From the NCBI RefSeq assembly GCF_026420145.1, contig NZ_JAPMLV010000001.1:1550001-1614000 (forward strand): a stretch of DNA of 64,000 bases, written 5' to 3'. This document shows, piece after piece, positions 29,218 to 38,175 of the stretch; positions within the stretch are counted from its first letter, which is position 1; the number at the start of each line of letters is the position of its first letter. Below the pieces are notes generated by a model. It worked only from the letters and a program-made list of their open reading frames with translations, did no database searches and had not been told where the DNA came from. A program made the translations under genes and the position numbers. Origin of the DNA: Enterobacter pseudoroggenkampii (GTDB taxonomy: Bacteria > Pseudomonadota > Gammaproteobacteria > Enterobacterales > Enterobacteriaceae).

Positions 29218-30108
29218 TTACAGGTCGTGCTGCCAGGGCAACGCGGTCATCGCCCCTTTGGCCGTGGTGGCCAGCGCGCCGCAGCGCTGGGCGAGCGCGA
29301 TAACCGGAGGCAGTGCCTGACCGTCAGCCAGACCGTAGAGCAGCCCCGCGACGAAGGCGTCGCCCGCGCCGGTTGTATCGACACACTGAACGGGGGTGGC
29401 CGGATAATGTTTCACAGTGCCCTCATGCCAGGCAATCACCCCCTCTTTACCCTGGGTGACCAGCACCAGACGCGCCGGGCAGCGCGCCATCAGCGTGTCC
29501 AGACCGACGTTTACCTGCACATCTCCGGTTAAAAACGCCAGCTCTTCGACAGAGAGTTTCACCACGTCTGCACTCTGCAGGGCCTGCTCCAGGCAGCGAC
29601 GCAGTTCGTTCTCATCCTGCCAGAGGTCCGGGCGAATATTGGGGTCGAAACTGACGTAACCGCCCGCCTCCCGGATGGCGGCCATCGCCTGAAAGGTCGC
29701 AGAACGGCTCGGCTCGGCGCTTAAGGCGATGGAGCAGACGTGCAGCCACTCCCCGGCGCTGAACGTCGGCAGATCGGCAGATTCCAGAAACAGATCGGCG
29801 CTCGGGCGCACCATAAAGGTAAACGAGCGTTCGCCGTGGTCATCCAGATCGACCACCACCGTTGAGGTGCGGTGCGCCGGGTCAAGGCGCATATACTTCA
29901 CGTCGACCCGCTCGTCGGCTAATGTCTTAGACATAAAACGCCCAAAAGGATCGTCGCCAACCCTGCCGATAAAGGCGCTCTGGCCGCCCAGCCGGGCAAT
30001 GCCGACCGCGACGTTTGCCGGTGCGCCGCCGGGACACTGCAGTAATCTGCCTTCTCCATCGGGCAGCAAATCCACTACCGCATCGCCAAGTACCCAGATT
30101 TTTTTCAT
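29218..30108 (-). CDS. scrK: Fructokinase ScrK (PfkB family)
   Basis: 296 residues with the PfkB N-terminal signature (PGGAPANVAVGIARLGG) and C-terminal signature DTTGAGDAFVAGLLYGL, where GAGD carries the catalytic Asp. It phosphorylates the fructose released by ScrB to fructose-6-phosphate. It is the first gene of the scrKYABR cluster. The region between it and scrY contains two operators, so scrYAB(R) can also start from its own promoter. Confidence 0.94.
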   Translation of the reverse strand: MKKIWVLGDAVVDLLPDGEGRLLQCPGGAPANVAVGIARLGGQSAFIGRVGDDPFGRFMSKTLADERVDVKYMRLDPAHRTSTVVVDLDDHGERSFTFMVRPSADLFLESADLPTFSAGEWLHVCSIALSAEPSRSATFQAMAAIREAGGYVSFDPNIRPDLWQDENELRRCLEQALQSADVVKLSVEELAFLTGDVQVNVGLDTLMARCPARLVLVTQGKEGVIAWHEGTVKHYPATPVQCVDTTGAGDAFVAGLLYGLADGQALPPVIALAQRCGALATTAKGAMTALPWQHDL

Positions 30109-30131
30109 GTAACCCTCTCAGCTAAACTATG

Positions 30132-30145
30132 TTAAACCGTTTTAG
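30132..30145. promoter_or_regulatory. ScrR operator upstream of scrK
   Basis: TTAAACCGTTTTAG, 23 bases upstream of the scrK start, matches the two scrY operators at 12 of 14 positions. It shows that scrK is under the same repressor. Confidence 0.78.
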
Positions 30146-30196
30146 CTATTTAAGCACAGGCTGGGCAAAGGGGAAATAACGGGAGGGAAAATTGAC

Positions 30197-31408
30197 TTAA
30201 CGCACCAGATGCGGCCAGTGGATATCGCCGACGCCATTAATCTGCGGACGGGCAAACAGAAAGCCCTGGAAACGGCGGATCCCGGCAGATTCGAGCCAGC
30301 ACCACTCCTCTATTTTCTCGATGCCTTCGGCTACCAGGGTAATTTCAAGATCGGAGCAGCAGCTGACGATGGAGCGCACGATCGCCTGCTTCGGGCCGCT
30401 GAGGTGAATGTTGCTGACAATTTCCCGGTCGATTTTAATTTTATCAGGCTGGAACCGGGTCAGAAGCGAAAGTCCGGCATAGCCCGAGCCAAAATCATCG
30501 ATCGCCAGGCCAATCCCCTCACCGCGAAGCTGCTTGATGGCACTATTAAACTGGTTGAACCCGGAGATCATCTCGTTTTCCGTGACTTCAATGACCACCT
30601 GCTCCGGCTGAAGCCCATGTTGTTTAATCTGATCGACCAGAAATTCCACTGCGCCGGGGACATTCACCAGCGACATGGGCAGCAGGTTTACCGCTATTTT
30701 ATGGCTGCCAATGCCCAGCTTTTCCGCCAGCGCAAAGGCATACGCTTTCGTCTGGAGATCAACTTCGTAGACGTTGTCCGGGTCGACAGTGCTGAAGAAA
30801 TGCTCCGGACTGCCGCCGTCGTTACCGCGGATAAGGGCCTCAAGGGAGCTGATCTTCCCTTCCGAGGGCTCGACAATAGGCTGCAGCGCAAACTGGCAGG
30901 TTTGTCCGGTAAACAGGCCCAGATGTTCGCCAAAGGGTAACGCCTCGGGTGAAAGCGTCCATTTTTCAGGGGTGTAGCGCGCGCCCGATGGGGCCGGACG
31001 TTTGCCCATGATAAACGTCTGAATAAATTTGAACACCCGATCGTCAGAGGTGAGATAGCTGTCCAGCTTGCTGTAATGCAGGACCGACTGCAGCACCTCT
31101 TTCGGTGACTGCGTCTGCAGATCGAACAGCAGCATCCCGACGTTTTCGAATCGTCTGCGCGGGCCATAATCCCGCATCAGTTCAACCACCCCGCTGTGCC
31201 GCTTGTCCTCACGGATGGTGTGGAACAGTTTGACCACACTCTCTTCCGACCCTTCGAGGATTTGCAGAACGTCATTCCCTTTTGCCAGGAGGACGCCGGT
31301 GATATCCAGTTTTGTGTTGCGGCCCCTGGCGCGATCCACCAGCTCCCGCAGTTCGGTGGACGGGCGGGATAAATTCAACTGGCTTCGGTAGATCAGAGTA
31401 GTCAGCAC
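30197..31408 (-). CDS. bluF: Blue-light sensing BLUF-EAL c-di-GMP phosphodiesterase (BlrP1-like)
   Basis: 403 residues, GTG start with GGAA nine bases upstream. The BLUF domain has Tyr7, Asn31 and Gln49, the residues around flavin. The EAL domain keeps the full catalytic set: E190-A-L, Asn241, Glu274, Asp304-Asp305 (IDDFGSGY), Lys325, Glu361 (VAEGIE) and Gln381. Each is offset by two from Klebsiella BlrP1, a light-activated c-di-GMP phosphodiesterase. E. coli BluF, the orthologue by position and length, has lost these residues and acts on the repressor BluR instead. This protein is therefore predicted to be an active phosphodiesterase. Confidence 0.9.
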   Translation of the reverse strand: MLTTLIYRSQLNLSRPSTELRELVDRARGRNTKLDITGVLLAKGNDVLQILEGSEESVVKLFHTIREDKRHSGVVELMRDYGPRRRFENVGMLLFDLQTQSPKEVLQSVLHYSKLDSYLTSDDRVFKFIQTFIMGKRPAPSGARYTPEKWTLSPEALPFGEHLGLFTGQTCQFALQPIVEPSEGKISSLEALIRGNDGGSPEHFFSTVDPDNVYEVDLQTKAYAFALAEKLGIGSHKIAVNLLPMSLVNVPGAVEFLVDQIKQHGLQPEQVVIEVTENEMISGFNQFNSAIKQLRGEGIGLAIDDFGSGYAGLSLLTRFQPDKIKIDREIVSNIHLSGPKQAIVRSIVSCCSDLEITLVAEGIEKIEEWCWLESAGIRRFQGFLFARPQINGVGDIHWPHLVR

Positions 31409-31501
31409 AAAAGTGGGTTCCGATGAGAGAGAGGTGCCTTGAAGCTATTATTTAACATACTTAATCAATGCGACCTAACATATTCACGCCACAGGGGAAC
31501 G

Positions 31502-32983
31502 TTACTTTTTCGCGTCCCCGATCCGGCTGTTAATCCTCTCCTGCATGTAGTCGTAAAACGGGTTCGAGGTGACCCGCATCAGCGCCTCCTTTCCAACGCT
31601 CAATACAGACGTTTCGCCCCAGAGCGCAATCGTCCCCAGGCTGATGCCATAGCGGTTTTTCACCCCAGGCTCGCAACCATAGAGATCGTCATCCGGCGGG
31701 AACGGCACGGCAACGTGCGACAGGGAATAGACATCCTGCGGCCAGGCCTGCGTAAGCGGCACGACCGTCTCGCGGGTGCTGCCTGCCGGAGTTGTTTTCG
31801 CTACCGCCGAGAAACTGTGCTCGTCCGCATTGGTGATAACCGTGACACCGTAACGTCTCTGCGCAACCGGCAGCAGCGCCGTGGTGGCCGTCCATGATGA
31901 CGGTTTAAAGAGCGGACGGAAGCTCGCCGCCTGGTTGATATCGAACATCACCAGCTCGCTGCCGTTTGCCGGAAGCTGGTCAAACAGGCCGCTGACCACC
32001 GCGCGAGTGCTGACCGTAGAATCCATCACCGACTGGAACGCCAGAACCGGCGGGAGCTGCGCCAGCCGTTGCTCCCGCGCCGCGCGGCCAATTTGCTCCT
32101 GCAGGGCCTTCGTCAGCAGCCACGACTGGCGGGCGGCGTTCACCGGGAAAGAGTTGTATTTATACGGATTATATTCCGGGGAGATATTCAGCCAGGCCGC
32201 TTTGGCAAACGGCGGCAGCAGCGCCGGTAGCCCGGCAAAACCGGCGAACCGCGCAAAGGCCGTCACGCCAATCATCGGTGAGAGCAGGATCACCTGCTGC
32301 GGTTTACGCAGCGCTGGCGCGTCCAGCGCATCGAGGGCATATTTCATCGCCAGCGCCCCGCCGTTGGAGTAGCCCACCAGATGCAGAGGCACAGCATCAC
32401 CCGCCAGGCGCGTGGCTTCCCGTACGGCAAGGCGCGTGGCCGCCAGCCACATTTCCCAGTCAACATCCGTCAGCGCGCCGGGCGCGGTGCCGTGTCCGGG
32501 AAGACGCGGGACCACGGCCACAAAGCCGTGCTGCTGATAGTTCACGGCAAGGCGCCTGACGCTGTATGGCGAATCCGTCAACCCGTGCAGCAGCACCACC
32601 GCGCCGAGGGGCTTGCCGGCTGGCATCAGCACAAAGGAGCGGTTGGCATCGGGGGCAAACTGACCGGGCCACACCAGGCTATGACGGTAATAGCGGTTTA
32701 ACGGGGTTTGTTCCTCGCCCGCTGTTTTCGCCGTCACCGCGTTATCCAGATCGGTGAAAATCGCCTTTTCCCGCGCGAGGTACCCGGCAAAGTCGGCGTT
32801 ATCCAGCTCGCGCACGGACATCTCATCGGCCCGCCAGGTATGCCAGAGATGCAGTTCCGGCCCCTGCTGCGAGAGATACACCCGCACCGCCAGCAGAACG
32901 ACCAGAACGATCCCCACGACCATTCCTGTTTTCTTTGCAAGCGCGATCAGGCGCACGCTGACTCGCCAGGGCAAATTCGCCAT
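31502..32983 (-). CDS. Membrane-anchored alpha/beta hydrolase
   Basis: 493 residues with one N-terminal anchor (about 18-36, MVVGIVLVVLLAVRVYL) and a periplasmic alpha/beta-hydrolase fold. The oxyanion motif is VVLLHGLTDSPYSV, the nucleophile elbow GYSNGGA (Ser206), and a late His is found in the SLSHVAVPFPPDD region. It may act on lipids or esters; no specific substrate is suggested. It is divergent from the rpiR-ddp operon and separated from it by 265 bases of regulatory DNA. Length is normal for this enterobacterial hypothetical hydrolase family. Confidence 0.8.
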   Translation of the reverse strand: MANLPWRVSVRLIALAKKTGMVVGIVLVVLLAVRVYLSQQGPELHLWHTWRADEMSVRELDNADFAGYLAREKAIFTDLDNAVTAKTAGEEQTPLNRYYRHSLVWPGQFAPDANRSFVLMPAGKPLGAVVLLHGLTDSPYSVRRLAVNYQQHGFVAVVPRLPGHGTAPGALTDVDWEMWLAATRLAVREATRLAGDAVPLHLVGYSNGGALAMKYALDALDAPALRKPQQVILLSPMIGVTAFARFAGFAGLPALLPPFAKAAWLNISPEYNPYKYNSFPVNAARQSWLLTKALQEQIGRAAREQRLAQLPPVLAFQSVMDSTVSTRAVVSGLFDQLPANGSELVMFDINQAASFRPLFKPSSWTATTALLPVAQRRYGVTVITNADEHSFSAVAKTTPAGSTRETVVPLTQAWPQDVYSLSHVAVPFPPDDDLYGCEPGVKNRYGISLGTIALWGETSVLSVGKEALMRVTSNPFYDYMQERINSRIGDAKK

Positions 32984-33077
32984 GAGGGATCCCTTTTATG
33001 TTCTCAGTGCTTCTATCTTATCAAAAATGTGAACAGGCTGACGTATTCACCAAATTCATACCTGTCCGGTCAGCCAG

Positions 33078-33115
33078 TGCACCAAAAGTGAACTACGCTG
33101 CACAAATGTTGATCA
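33078..33115 (+). promoter_or_regulatory. Two candidate NtrC binding sites
   Basis: TGCACCAAAAGTGAACT (33078-33094) and TGCACAAATGTTGATCA (33099-33115) each have a strong left half and a weaker right half of the NtrC palindrome. Their centres are 21 bases apart, on the same helix face, about 118 and 97 bases upstream of the predicted sigma-54 start site, which is normal for an enhancer. Confidence 0.5.
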
Positions 33116-33239
33116 TTGGTTAACCAAATATTGCATGAAGTTTACTGCGCAGCGGGTTTTCGCCCTCCTGTGAACATGGCACGCGTCATGCATTGTTAAC
33201 CAGGTAACACAATTTCGGCCATTGACAGCCTGTTAACAG
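33116..33239. promoter_or_regulatory. GTTAAC-centred repeats, candidate RpiR-family operators
   Basis: Three related inverted repeats lie in front of the regulator gene: TTGGTTAACCAA (33116-33127, perfect), TGTTAACCAGGTAACA (33194-33209) and CTGTTAACAG (33230-33239, perfect). Two of them cover the predicted transcription start and leader, so they could be operators for the product of 33249-34103. Confidence 0.4.
33177..33192 (+). promoter_or_regulatory. Sigma-54 promoter of rpiR-ddp operon
   Basis: TGGCACGCGTCATGCA matches the -24/-12 consensus TGGCACR-N4-TTGCW at all positions but one. E. coli ddp is a known nitrogen-regulated (NtrC, sigma-54) operon. Transcription should start near 33204. 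Confidence 0.75.
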
Positions 33240-33248
33240 CGAGGCGGT

Positions 33249-34103
33249 ATGACGACGAAACCTGAGATGTTGAGCCGTATCGAAGCGACCTTCAGCCAGC
33301 TGACACCCAGCGAAAAGCGGGTCGGGAGCTGGCTGCTGGCGCACGCCGCGCAAATCCCGTTTGAAACGGCGGAGAGCGTCGGGCTGGCAAGCGGGACCAG
33401 CGGAATTACCGTCGGTCGCTTACTGCGCAAGCTGGGGTATCGCAACCTGGAGGATGCCAAAAAGAGCCTGCGCGATCCTTACCAGCCCTGGGGCATGAAC
33501 GAGCGCCTCGACTCCTGGCAGCAGCAGCGCCCCCTGCCCAACCGCCTTCAGCACGCCCTGTCGCTGGAAGTGGACGCCATTACGCAGGTGTATCAGCTGG
33601 CGCAAACGGACGCTTTTCGTCAGGTGGTGCACCATCTGGCCCACGCGGACGCGGTCTTTGTGCTGGGGATCCAGTCCACGCGCGGGATCGCCAACGCCTT
33701 CTTCAGTCACCTTGAATACCTCCGCCCGCGGGTGAGTTACTCCGAAGGGGCATCCGGCAGCTGGGTGGAATCCCTGAACTCGGGGTTTGCGCACCCTTAT
33801 GTCGTGCTGACCGATACGCGTACCTACTCCACGATGGCCCGACAGTACTGCCGCGTCGCGAGCGAGAAAGGCATTCCGCTGGCCTTAATCACCGATATCT
33901 GGTGCCCGTGGGCGCGGGATTATCCGATTGATTTACTGCAGGTGAAAACCGATACCGGTCATTTCTGGGATTCACTTGCCCCCGTGAGCTGTCTGTTCAA
34001 CCTGCTGCTGTCGGGCGTGGTGGAAGCGCTGGGTGAGGCGCTCCCGGCGCGTCTGGCGGTAAACCGACAATTACAACAAGAGTTTGGTCAATTCGAACGC
34101 TAA
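33249..34103 (+). CDS. MurR/RpiR family transcriptional regulator
   Basis: 284 residues: an N-terminal HTH-6 domain (IEATFSQLTPSEKRVGSWLL, then SVGLASGTSGITVGRLLRKLGY) and a C-terminal sugar-isomerase-like SIS domain (about 120-250, starting VHHLAHADAVFVLGIQSTRG). Such regulators sense phosphosugars or cell-wall fragments. It is 12 bases upstream of ddpX, so it is part of the ddp operon and probably controls it in response to a muropeptide- or dipeptide-linked signal (inference). E. coli ddp lacks this gene. Confidence 0.88.
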   Translation: MTTKPEMLSRIEATFSQLTPSEKRVGSWLLAHAAQIPFETAESVGLASGTSGITVGRLLRKLGYRNLEDAKKSLRDPYQPWGMNERLDSWQQQRPLPNRLQHALSLEVDAITQVYQLAQTDAFRQVVHHLAHADAVFVLGIQSTRGIANAFFSHLEYLRPRVSYSEGASGSWVESLNSGFAHPYVVLTDTRTYSTMARQYCRVASEKGIPLALITDIWCPWARDYPIDLLQVKTDTGHFWDSLAPVSCLFNLLLSGVVEALGEALPARLAVNRQLQQEFGQFER

Positions 34104-34115
34104 AGGAGCGGAGCT

Positions 34116-34691
34116 ATGCCCGAAGAGAGTGAACTGATTGATGTGGCGAAGACGTTTCCCACGCTGCATATCGATCTGAAGTACGCCACCGCCGACAACA
34201 TCACCGGCCGCCCGATCTATCAGGAGGCGCTGTGCCTGCTGCATACCGACGCGGCCACCGCCCTGGCAAAAGCCATCAGCATTGCCTCTCTGGCCGGTCT
34301 GAAGCTGGTGGTCTACGACGCCTATCGGCCGCAGCAGGCGCAGGCTCAGCTGTGGGATGCCTGTCCGAACCCGGAATACGTGGTCGACGTGGCGATTGGC
34401 TCCAATCACAGCCGCGGCACGGCCATCGACGTTACCCTGATGGATGAACATAACGCCGAGCTGGATATGGGGGCCGGTTTTGACGAAATGCATGACCGAT
34501 CGCATCCGTATCACCCCTCCGTGCCGCCGCACGCCCAGCGCAACCGTCTGCTGTTGAACGCCATCATGTTTGGCGGCGGTTTTGTGGGTATCAGCAGCGA
34601 ATGGTGGCACTTTGAACTGCCGAATGCCGCCAGCTACCCGCTGCTTGACGACCGTTTTGCCTGTTTTCCACTGACGCACACCCCTCTTTAA
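34116..34691 (+). CDS. ddpX: D-alanyl-D-alanine dipeptidase DdpX
   Basis: 191 residues with the VanX-type zinc site SNHSRGTAIDVTL (HxxxxxxD) and EWWHFEL (second His and catalytic Glu). It hydrolyses D-Ala-D-Ala in the cytosol, letting cells use the dipeptide from peptidoglycan turnover as nutrient. The sequence is close to E. coli DdpX (193 residues). AAAGGAGCGGAGCT precedes the start. It is followed by the five ddp transporter genes. Confidence 0.95.
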   Translation: MPEESELIDVAKTFPTLHIDLKYATADNITGRPIYQEALCLLHTDAATALAKAISIASLAGLKLVVYDAYRPQQAQAQLWDACPNPEYVVDVAIGSNHSRGTAIDVTLMDEHNAELDMGAGFDEMHDRSHPYHPSVPPHAQRNRLLLNAIMFGGGFVGISSEWWHFELPNAASYPLLDDRFACFPLTHTPL

Positions 34692-34706
34692 ACCTGGAGC
34701 ACTGCC

Positions 34707-36239
34707 ATGAAAACATCGCTTATCTCGACGCTGATCGCCGCCACGCTGGCCCTGAGTGCCCCGCTGGCGCTGGCTGCCGTCCCGAAAGACATGCTGGCGA
34801 TCGGTAAAGCCGCTGACCCACAAACGCTCGATCCGGCCATCACCATTGATAACAACGACTGGACCGTCACCTATCCGTCCTACCAGCGTCTGGTCAAGTA
34901 CAAGCCAGGCTCTACCGAGGTGGAAGGCGATCTGTCGACGGGCTGGAAGGCGTCCGACGACCAGAAAGAGTGGACCTTTACCCTGGCGGATAACGCCAAA
35001 TTCTCCGACGGCACGCCGGTCACCGCCGAGGCGGTCAAACTCTCCTTTGAGCGCCTGCTGAAGCTCAGCCAGGGGCCATCCGAAGCCTTCCCGAAAGATC
35101 TGAAAATTGATGCCGTTGATGAGCATACGGTGAAGTTCACCCTCAGCCAGCCGTTCGCGCCTTTCCTCTACACCCTGGCGAACGACGGCGCCTCCATCAT
35201 TAACCCGACGGTGCTGAAGGCCAATGCCGCGGACGATGCGCGCGGCTATCTGGCGCAAAACACCGCCGGCTCCGGACCGTTTATGCTGAAGAGCTGGCAG
35301 AAAGGCCAGCAGCTGGTGCTGGTGCCAAACCCCCACTGGCAGGGTGAGAAGCCACACTTCAAGCGCGTCTCGGTAAAAATTATCGGTGAGAGCGCATCGC
35401 GTCGTCTGCAGCTTTCCCGCGGTGACCTGGACATTGCCGACTCCCTGCCGGTCGATCAGCTGTCGGCCCTGAAGCAGGAAGGGAAAGTCGCCGTCGCCGA
35501 ATACCCGTCCCTGCGCGTGACTTACCTCTATCTCAACAACAGCAAACCGCCGCTCAATCAGGTCGATTTACGCCGCGCGGTCTCCTGGGCGACGGACTAT
35601 CAGGGGATGGTGAAAGGCATTCTGAGCGGCAACGGCAAGCAGATGCGCGGCCCGATCCCGGAAGGCATGTGGGGCTTTGACGCCACGGCAATGCAGTACA
35701 GCTTTGACGAGGCCAAAGCCAAAGCGGCGCTGGAGAAGGTCAAAGATAAGCCCGCCAGCCTGACCTTCCTCTACTCAGACAACGATCCGAACTGGGAGCC
35801 TATCGCCCTCTCGACACAGGCCAGCCTTGGCAAGATCGGCATTAACGTCAAGCTGGAAAAACTGGCCAACGCCACCATGCGCGACCGCGTCGGCAAAGGC
35901 GATTACGACATTGCCATCGGCAACTGGAGCCCGGACTTTGCCGACCCGTACATGTTCATGAACTACTGGTTCGAATCGGACAAAAAAGGGCTGCCGGGCA
36001 ACCGTTCGTTCTATGAGAACAAAGAGGTCGACTCCCTGCTGCAGGCGGCGCTGAAAACCACCGACCAGGCGGAACGCACCAAAGATTATCAGCAGGCGCA
36101 AAAGGTGGTCATCGACGAGGCGGCCTACGTTTATCTGTTCCAGAAGAATTACCAGCTGGCGATGAACAAAGAGGTCAAAGGCTTCACCTTTAATCCGATG
36201 CTCGAGCAGGTGTTCAACATCGCCACCATGAGTAAATAA
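34707..36239 (+). CDS. ddpA: D,D-dipeptide ABC transporter substrate-binding protein DdpA
   Basis: 510 residues with a signal peptide (MKTSLISTLIAATLALSAPLALA) and the SBP family 5 signature region (LSTGWKASDDQKEWTFTL, followed by FSDGTPVTAEAVKLSFERLL). It captures dipeptides in the periplasm for DdpBCDF. It sits 15 bases after ddpX, with GGAGC before the start. Confidence 0.94.
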   Translation: MKTSLISTLIAATLALSAPLALAAVPKDMLAIGKAADPQTLDPAITIDNNDWTVTYPSYQRLVKYKPGSTEVEGDLSTGWKASDDQKEWTFTLADNAKFSDGTPVTAEAVKLSFERLLKLSQGPSEAFPKDLKIDAVDEHTVKFTLSQPFAPFLYTLANDGASIINPTVLKANAADDARGYLAQNTAGSGPFMLKSWQKGQQLVLVPNPHWQGEKPHFKRVSVKIIGESASRRLQLSRGDLDIADSLPVDQLSALKQEGKVAVAEYPSLRVTYLYLNNSKPPLNQVDLRRAVSWATDYQGMVKGILSGNGKQMRGPIPEGMWGFDATAMQYSFDEAKAKAALEKVKDKPASLTFLYSDNDPNWEPIALSTQASLGKIGINVKLEKLANATMRDRVGKGDYDIAIGNWSPDFADPYMFMNYWFESDKKGLPGNRSFYENKEVDSLLQAALKTTDQAERTKDYQQAQKVVIDEAAYVYLFQKNYQLAMNKEVKGFTFNPMLEQVFNIATMSK

Positions 36240-36262
36240 CGGTTCTCGCCGGGGGAAAGTGT

Positions 36263-37285
36263 ATGACGTTCTGGAGCATCGTGCGCCAGCGCTGCTGGGG
36301 GTTACTCCTGGTGGTGGCCGGTGTCTGTATTATCACTTTTATTATTTCACACCTGATCCCCGGCGATCCGGCCCGTCTGCTGGCCGGCGATCGCGCCAGC
36401 GACGAAATCGTGCAGAACATCCGCCAGCAGTTAGGGCTGGATCAGCCGCTGTATATACAGTTTGGCCGCTACGTGGACGCCCTGGCCCACGGTGATTTAG
36501 GCACCTCCATCCGTACCGGACGTCCGGTCGCTGAAGACCTGAAGGCCTTTTTCCCCGCCACGCTGGAGCTGGCCTTTTGTTCTCTGGTGCTGGCGCTGGT
36601 CATCGGCGTGCCGCTGGGGATTTTGTCGGCGGTTTACCGCAACCGCTGGCTGGATCATCTGGTGCGTTTAATGGCGATGACCGGGATCTCCACGCCGGCC
36701 TTCTGGCTCGGTCTGGGCGTCATTGTCCTGTTCTACGGGAATCTGCAGATCCTGCCGGGCGGCGGCAGGCTGGACGACTGGCTCGACCCGCCTGCCCACG
36801 TCACCGGCTTTTATCTGCTGGACGCACTGCTGGAAGGTAACGGAGAGGTCTTTTTCAATGCGCTGCAGCACCTGATTTTGCCCTCGCTGACGCTGGCGTT
36901 TGTTCACCTGGGCATCGTGGCGCGTCAGGTCCGTTCCGCGATGCTGGAGCAGCTTAGCGAGGACTATATCCGCACCGCGCGCGCCAGCGGCCTGCCCGGC
37001 TGGTATATCGTCCTGCGCTACGCCCTGCCGAATGCGATGATCCCATCGATTACCGTGCTCGGGCTGGCGCTGGGCGATCTGCTGTACGGCGCCGTGCTGA
37101 CCGAAACCGTCTTTGCCTGGCCGGGCATGGGCGCCTGGGTGGTGACCTCCATTCAGGCGCTCGATTTCCCTGCCGTGATGGGCTTTGCCGTCGTTGTTTC
37201 GCTGGCCTACGTGCTGGTTAATCTGGTGGTCGATCTGCTTTACCTGTGGATTGACCCGCGAATCGGGCGCGGAGGTGCCGAATGA
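36263..37285 (+). CDS. ddpB: D,D-dipeptide ABC transporter permease DdpB
   Basis: 340 residues, six predicted membrane helices. The binding-protein-dependent permease loop lies near YIRTARASGLPGWYIVLRYALPNA (EAA-like motif contacting the ATPases). A normal N-terminal oppB-type domain (FIISHLIPGDPARLLAG) precedes it. Its stop overlaps the ddpC start by four bases. Confidence 0.94.
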   Translation: MTFWSIVRQRCWGLLLVVAGVCIITFIISHLIPGDPARLLAGDRASDEIVQNIRQQLGLDQPLYIQFGRYVDALAHGDLGTSIRTGRPVAEDLKAFFPATLELAFCSLVLALVIGVPLGILSAVYRNRWLDHLVRLMAMTGISTPAFWLGLGVIVLFYGNLQILPGGGRLDDWLDPPAHVTGFYLLDALLEGNGEVFFNALQHLILPSLTLAFVHLGIVARQVRSAMLEQLSEDYIRTARASGLPGWYIVLRYALPNAMIPSITVLGLALGDLLYGAVLTETVFAWPGMGAWVVTSIQALDFPAVMGFAVVVSLAYVLVNLVVDLLYLWIDPRIGRGGAE

Positions 37286-38175
37286 TGTTAACGCAGGAAA
37301 CGCCCGTCCCGGTTAAAACCGCCAGACAACGCATCAACTGGGCAAAGCTGTTCTGGATGCTGCGTCAAAGCCCGCTCACGATCGTTGGCGGCGTCATTAT
37401 GATGGCGATGCTCTTTCTGATGGTGACCTCACCCTGGATAGTCCCGCATGACCCGAACGCGCTGGATCTGACCGCCCGCCTGCAGGCGCCTTCTGCGCAA
37501 CACTGGTTTGGTACTGATGAGGTAGGTCGTGACCTGTTCAGCCGCGTGCTGACGGGCAGCCAGCAGTCGATTACCGCTGGGCTGGCGGTCGTGGTGATTG
37601 CGGGCGGCATTGGCTCGCTGCTGGGCTGTTTGTCCGGCGTACTGGGCGGGCGCGGCGACGCCATCATCATGCGGGTGATGGACATTATGCTCTCCATTCC
37701 CTCCCTGGTGCTGACCATGGCGCTGGCCGCAGCGCTCGGTCCGAGCCTGTTTAACGCCATGCTGGCGATTGCGATTGTCCGCATCCCGTTTTACGTCCGC
37801 CTGGCACGCGGCCAAACCCTGGTGGTGCGCCAGTTTACCTACGTGCAGGCCGCCCGCACCTTTGGCGCCTCCCGCTGGCATTTGATCCGCTGGCATATCC
37901 TGCGCAACGCCCTGCCGCCGCTGATTGTGCAGGCGTCTCTGGACATCGGCAGCGCCATCCTGATGGCCGCCACGCTGGGGTTTATTGGCCTGGGGGCGCA
38001 GCAGCCGACCGCCGAATGGGGCGCGATGGTGGCCGTCGGCCGTAACTACGTTCTGGACCAGTGGTGGTACTGCGCGTTTCCCGGTGCGGCGATTTTGATA
38101 ACCGCCGTGGGCTTTAACCTGTTTGGCGACGGTATCCGCGATCTGCTGGATCCGAAATCGGGAGGGAAACAGTAA
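37282..38175 (+). CDS. ddpC: D,D-dipeptide ABC transporter permease DdpC
   Basis: 297 residues with the OppC-type N-terminal domain (PWIVPHDPNALDLTARLQAP, then GTDEVGRDLFSRVLTGSQQS) and the EAA-like loop YVQAARTFGASRWHLIRWHILRN. Six membrane segments. It overlaps ddpB by four bases and ddpD by one base, as expected for a tightly coupled transporter operon. Confidence 0.94.
   Translation: MMLTQETPVPVKTARQRINWAKLFWMLRQSPLTIVGGVIMMAMLFLMVTSPWIVPHDPNALDLTARLQAPSAQHWFGTDEVGRDLFSRVLTGSQQSITAGLAVVVIAGGIGSLLGCLSGVLGGRGDAIIMRVMDIMLSIPSLVLTMALAAALGPSLFNAMLAIAIVRIPFYVRLARGQTLVVRQFTYVQAARTFGASRWHLIRWHILRNALPPLIVQASLDIGSAILMAATLGFIGLGAQQPTAEWGAMVAVGRNYVLDQWWYCAFPGAAILITAVGFNLFGDGIRDLLDPKSGGKQ

Noticed and set aside
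34071..35357. 428-codon open frame antisense to ddpX and ddpA
   Set aside because: Same kind of shadow frame (Arg/Gly/Val/His-rich), spans two well-recognised genes on the other strand.
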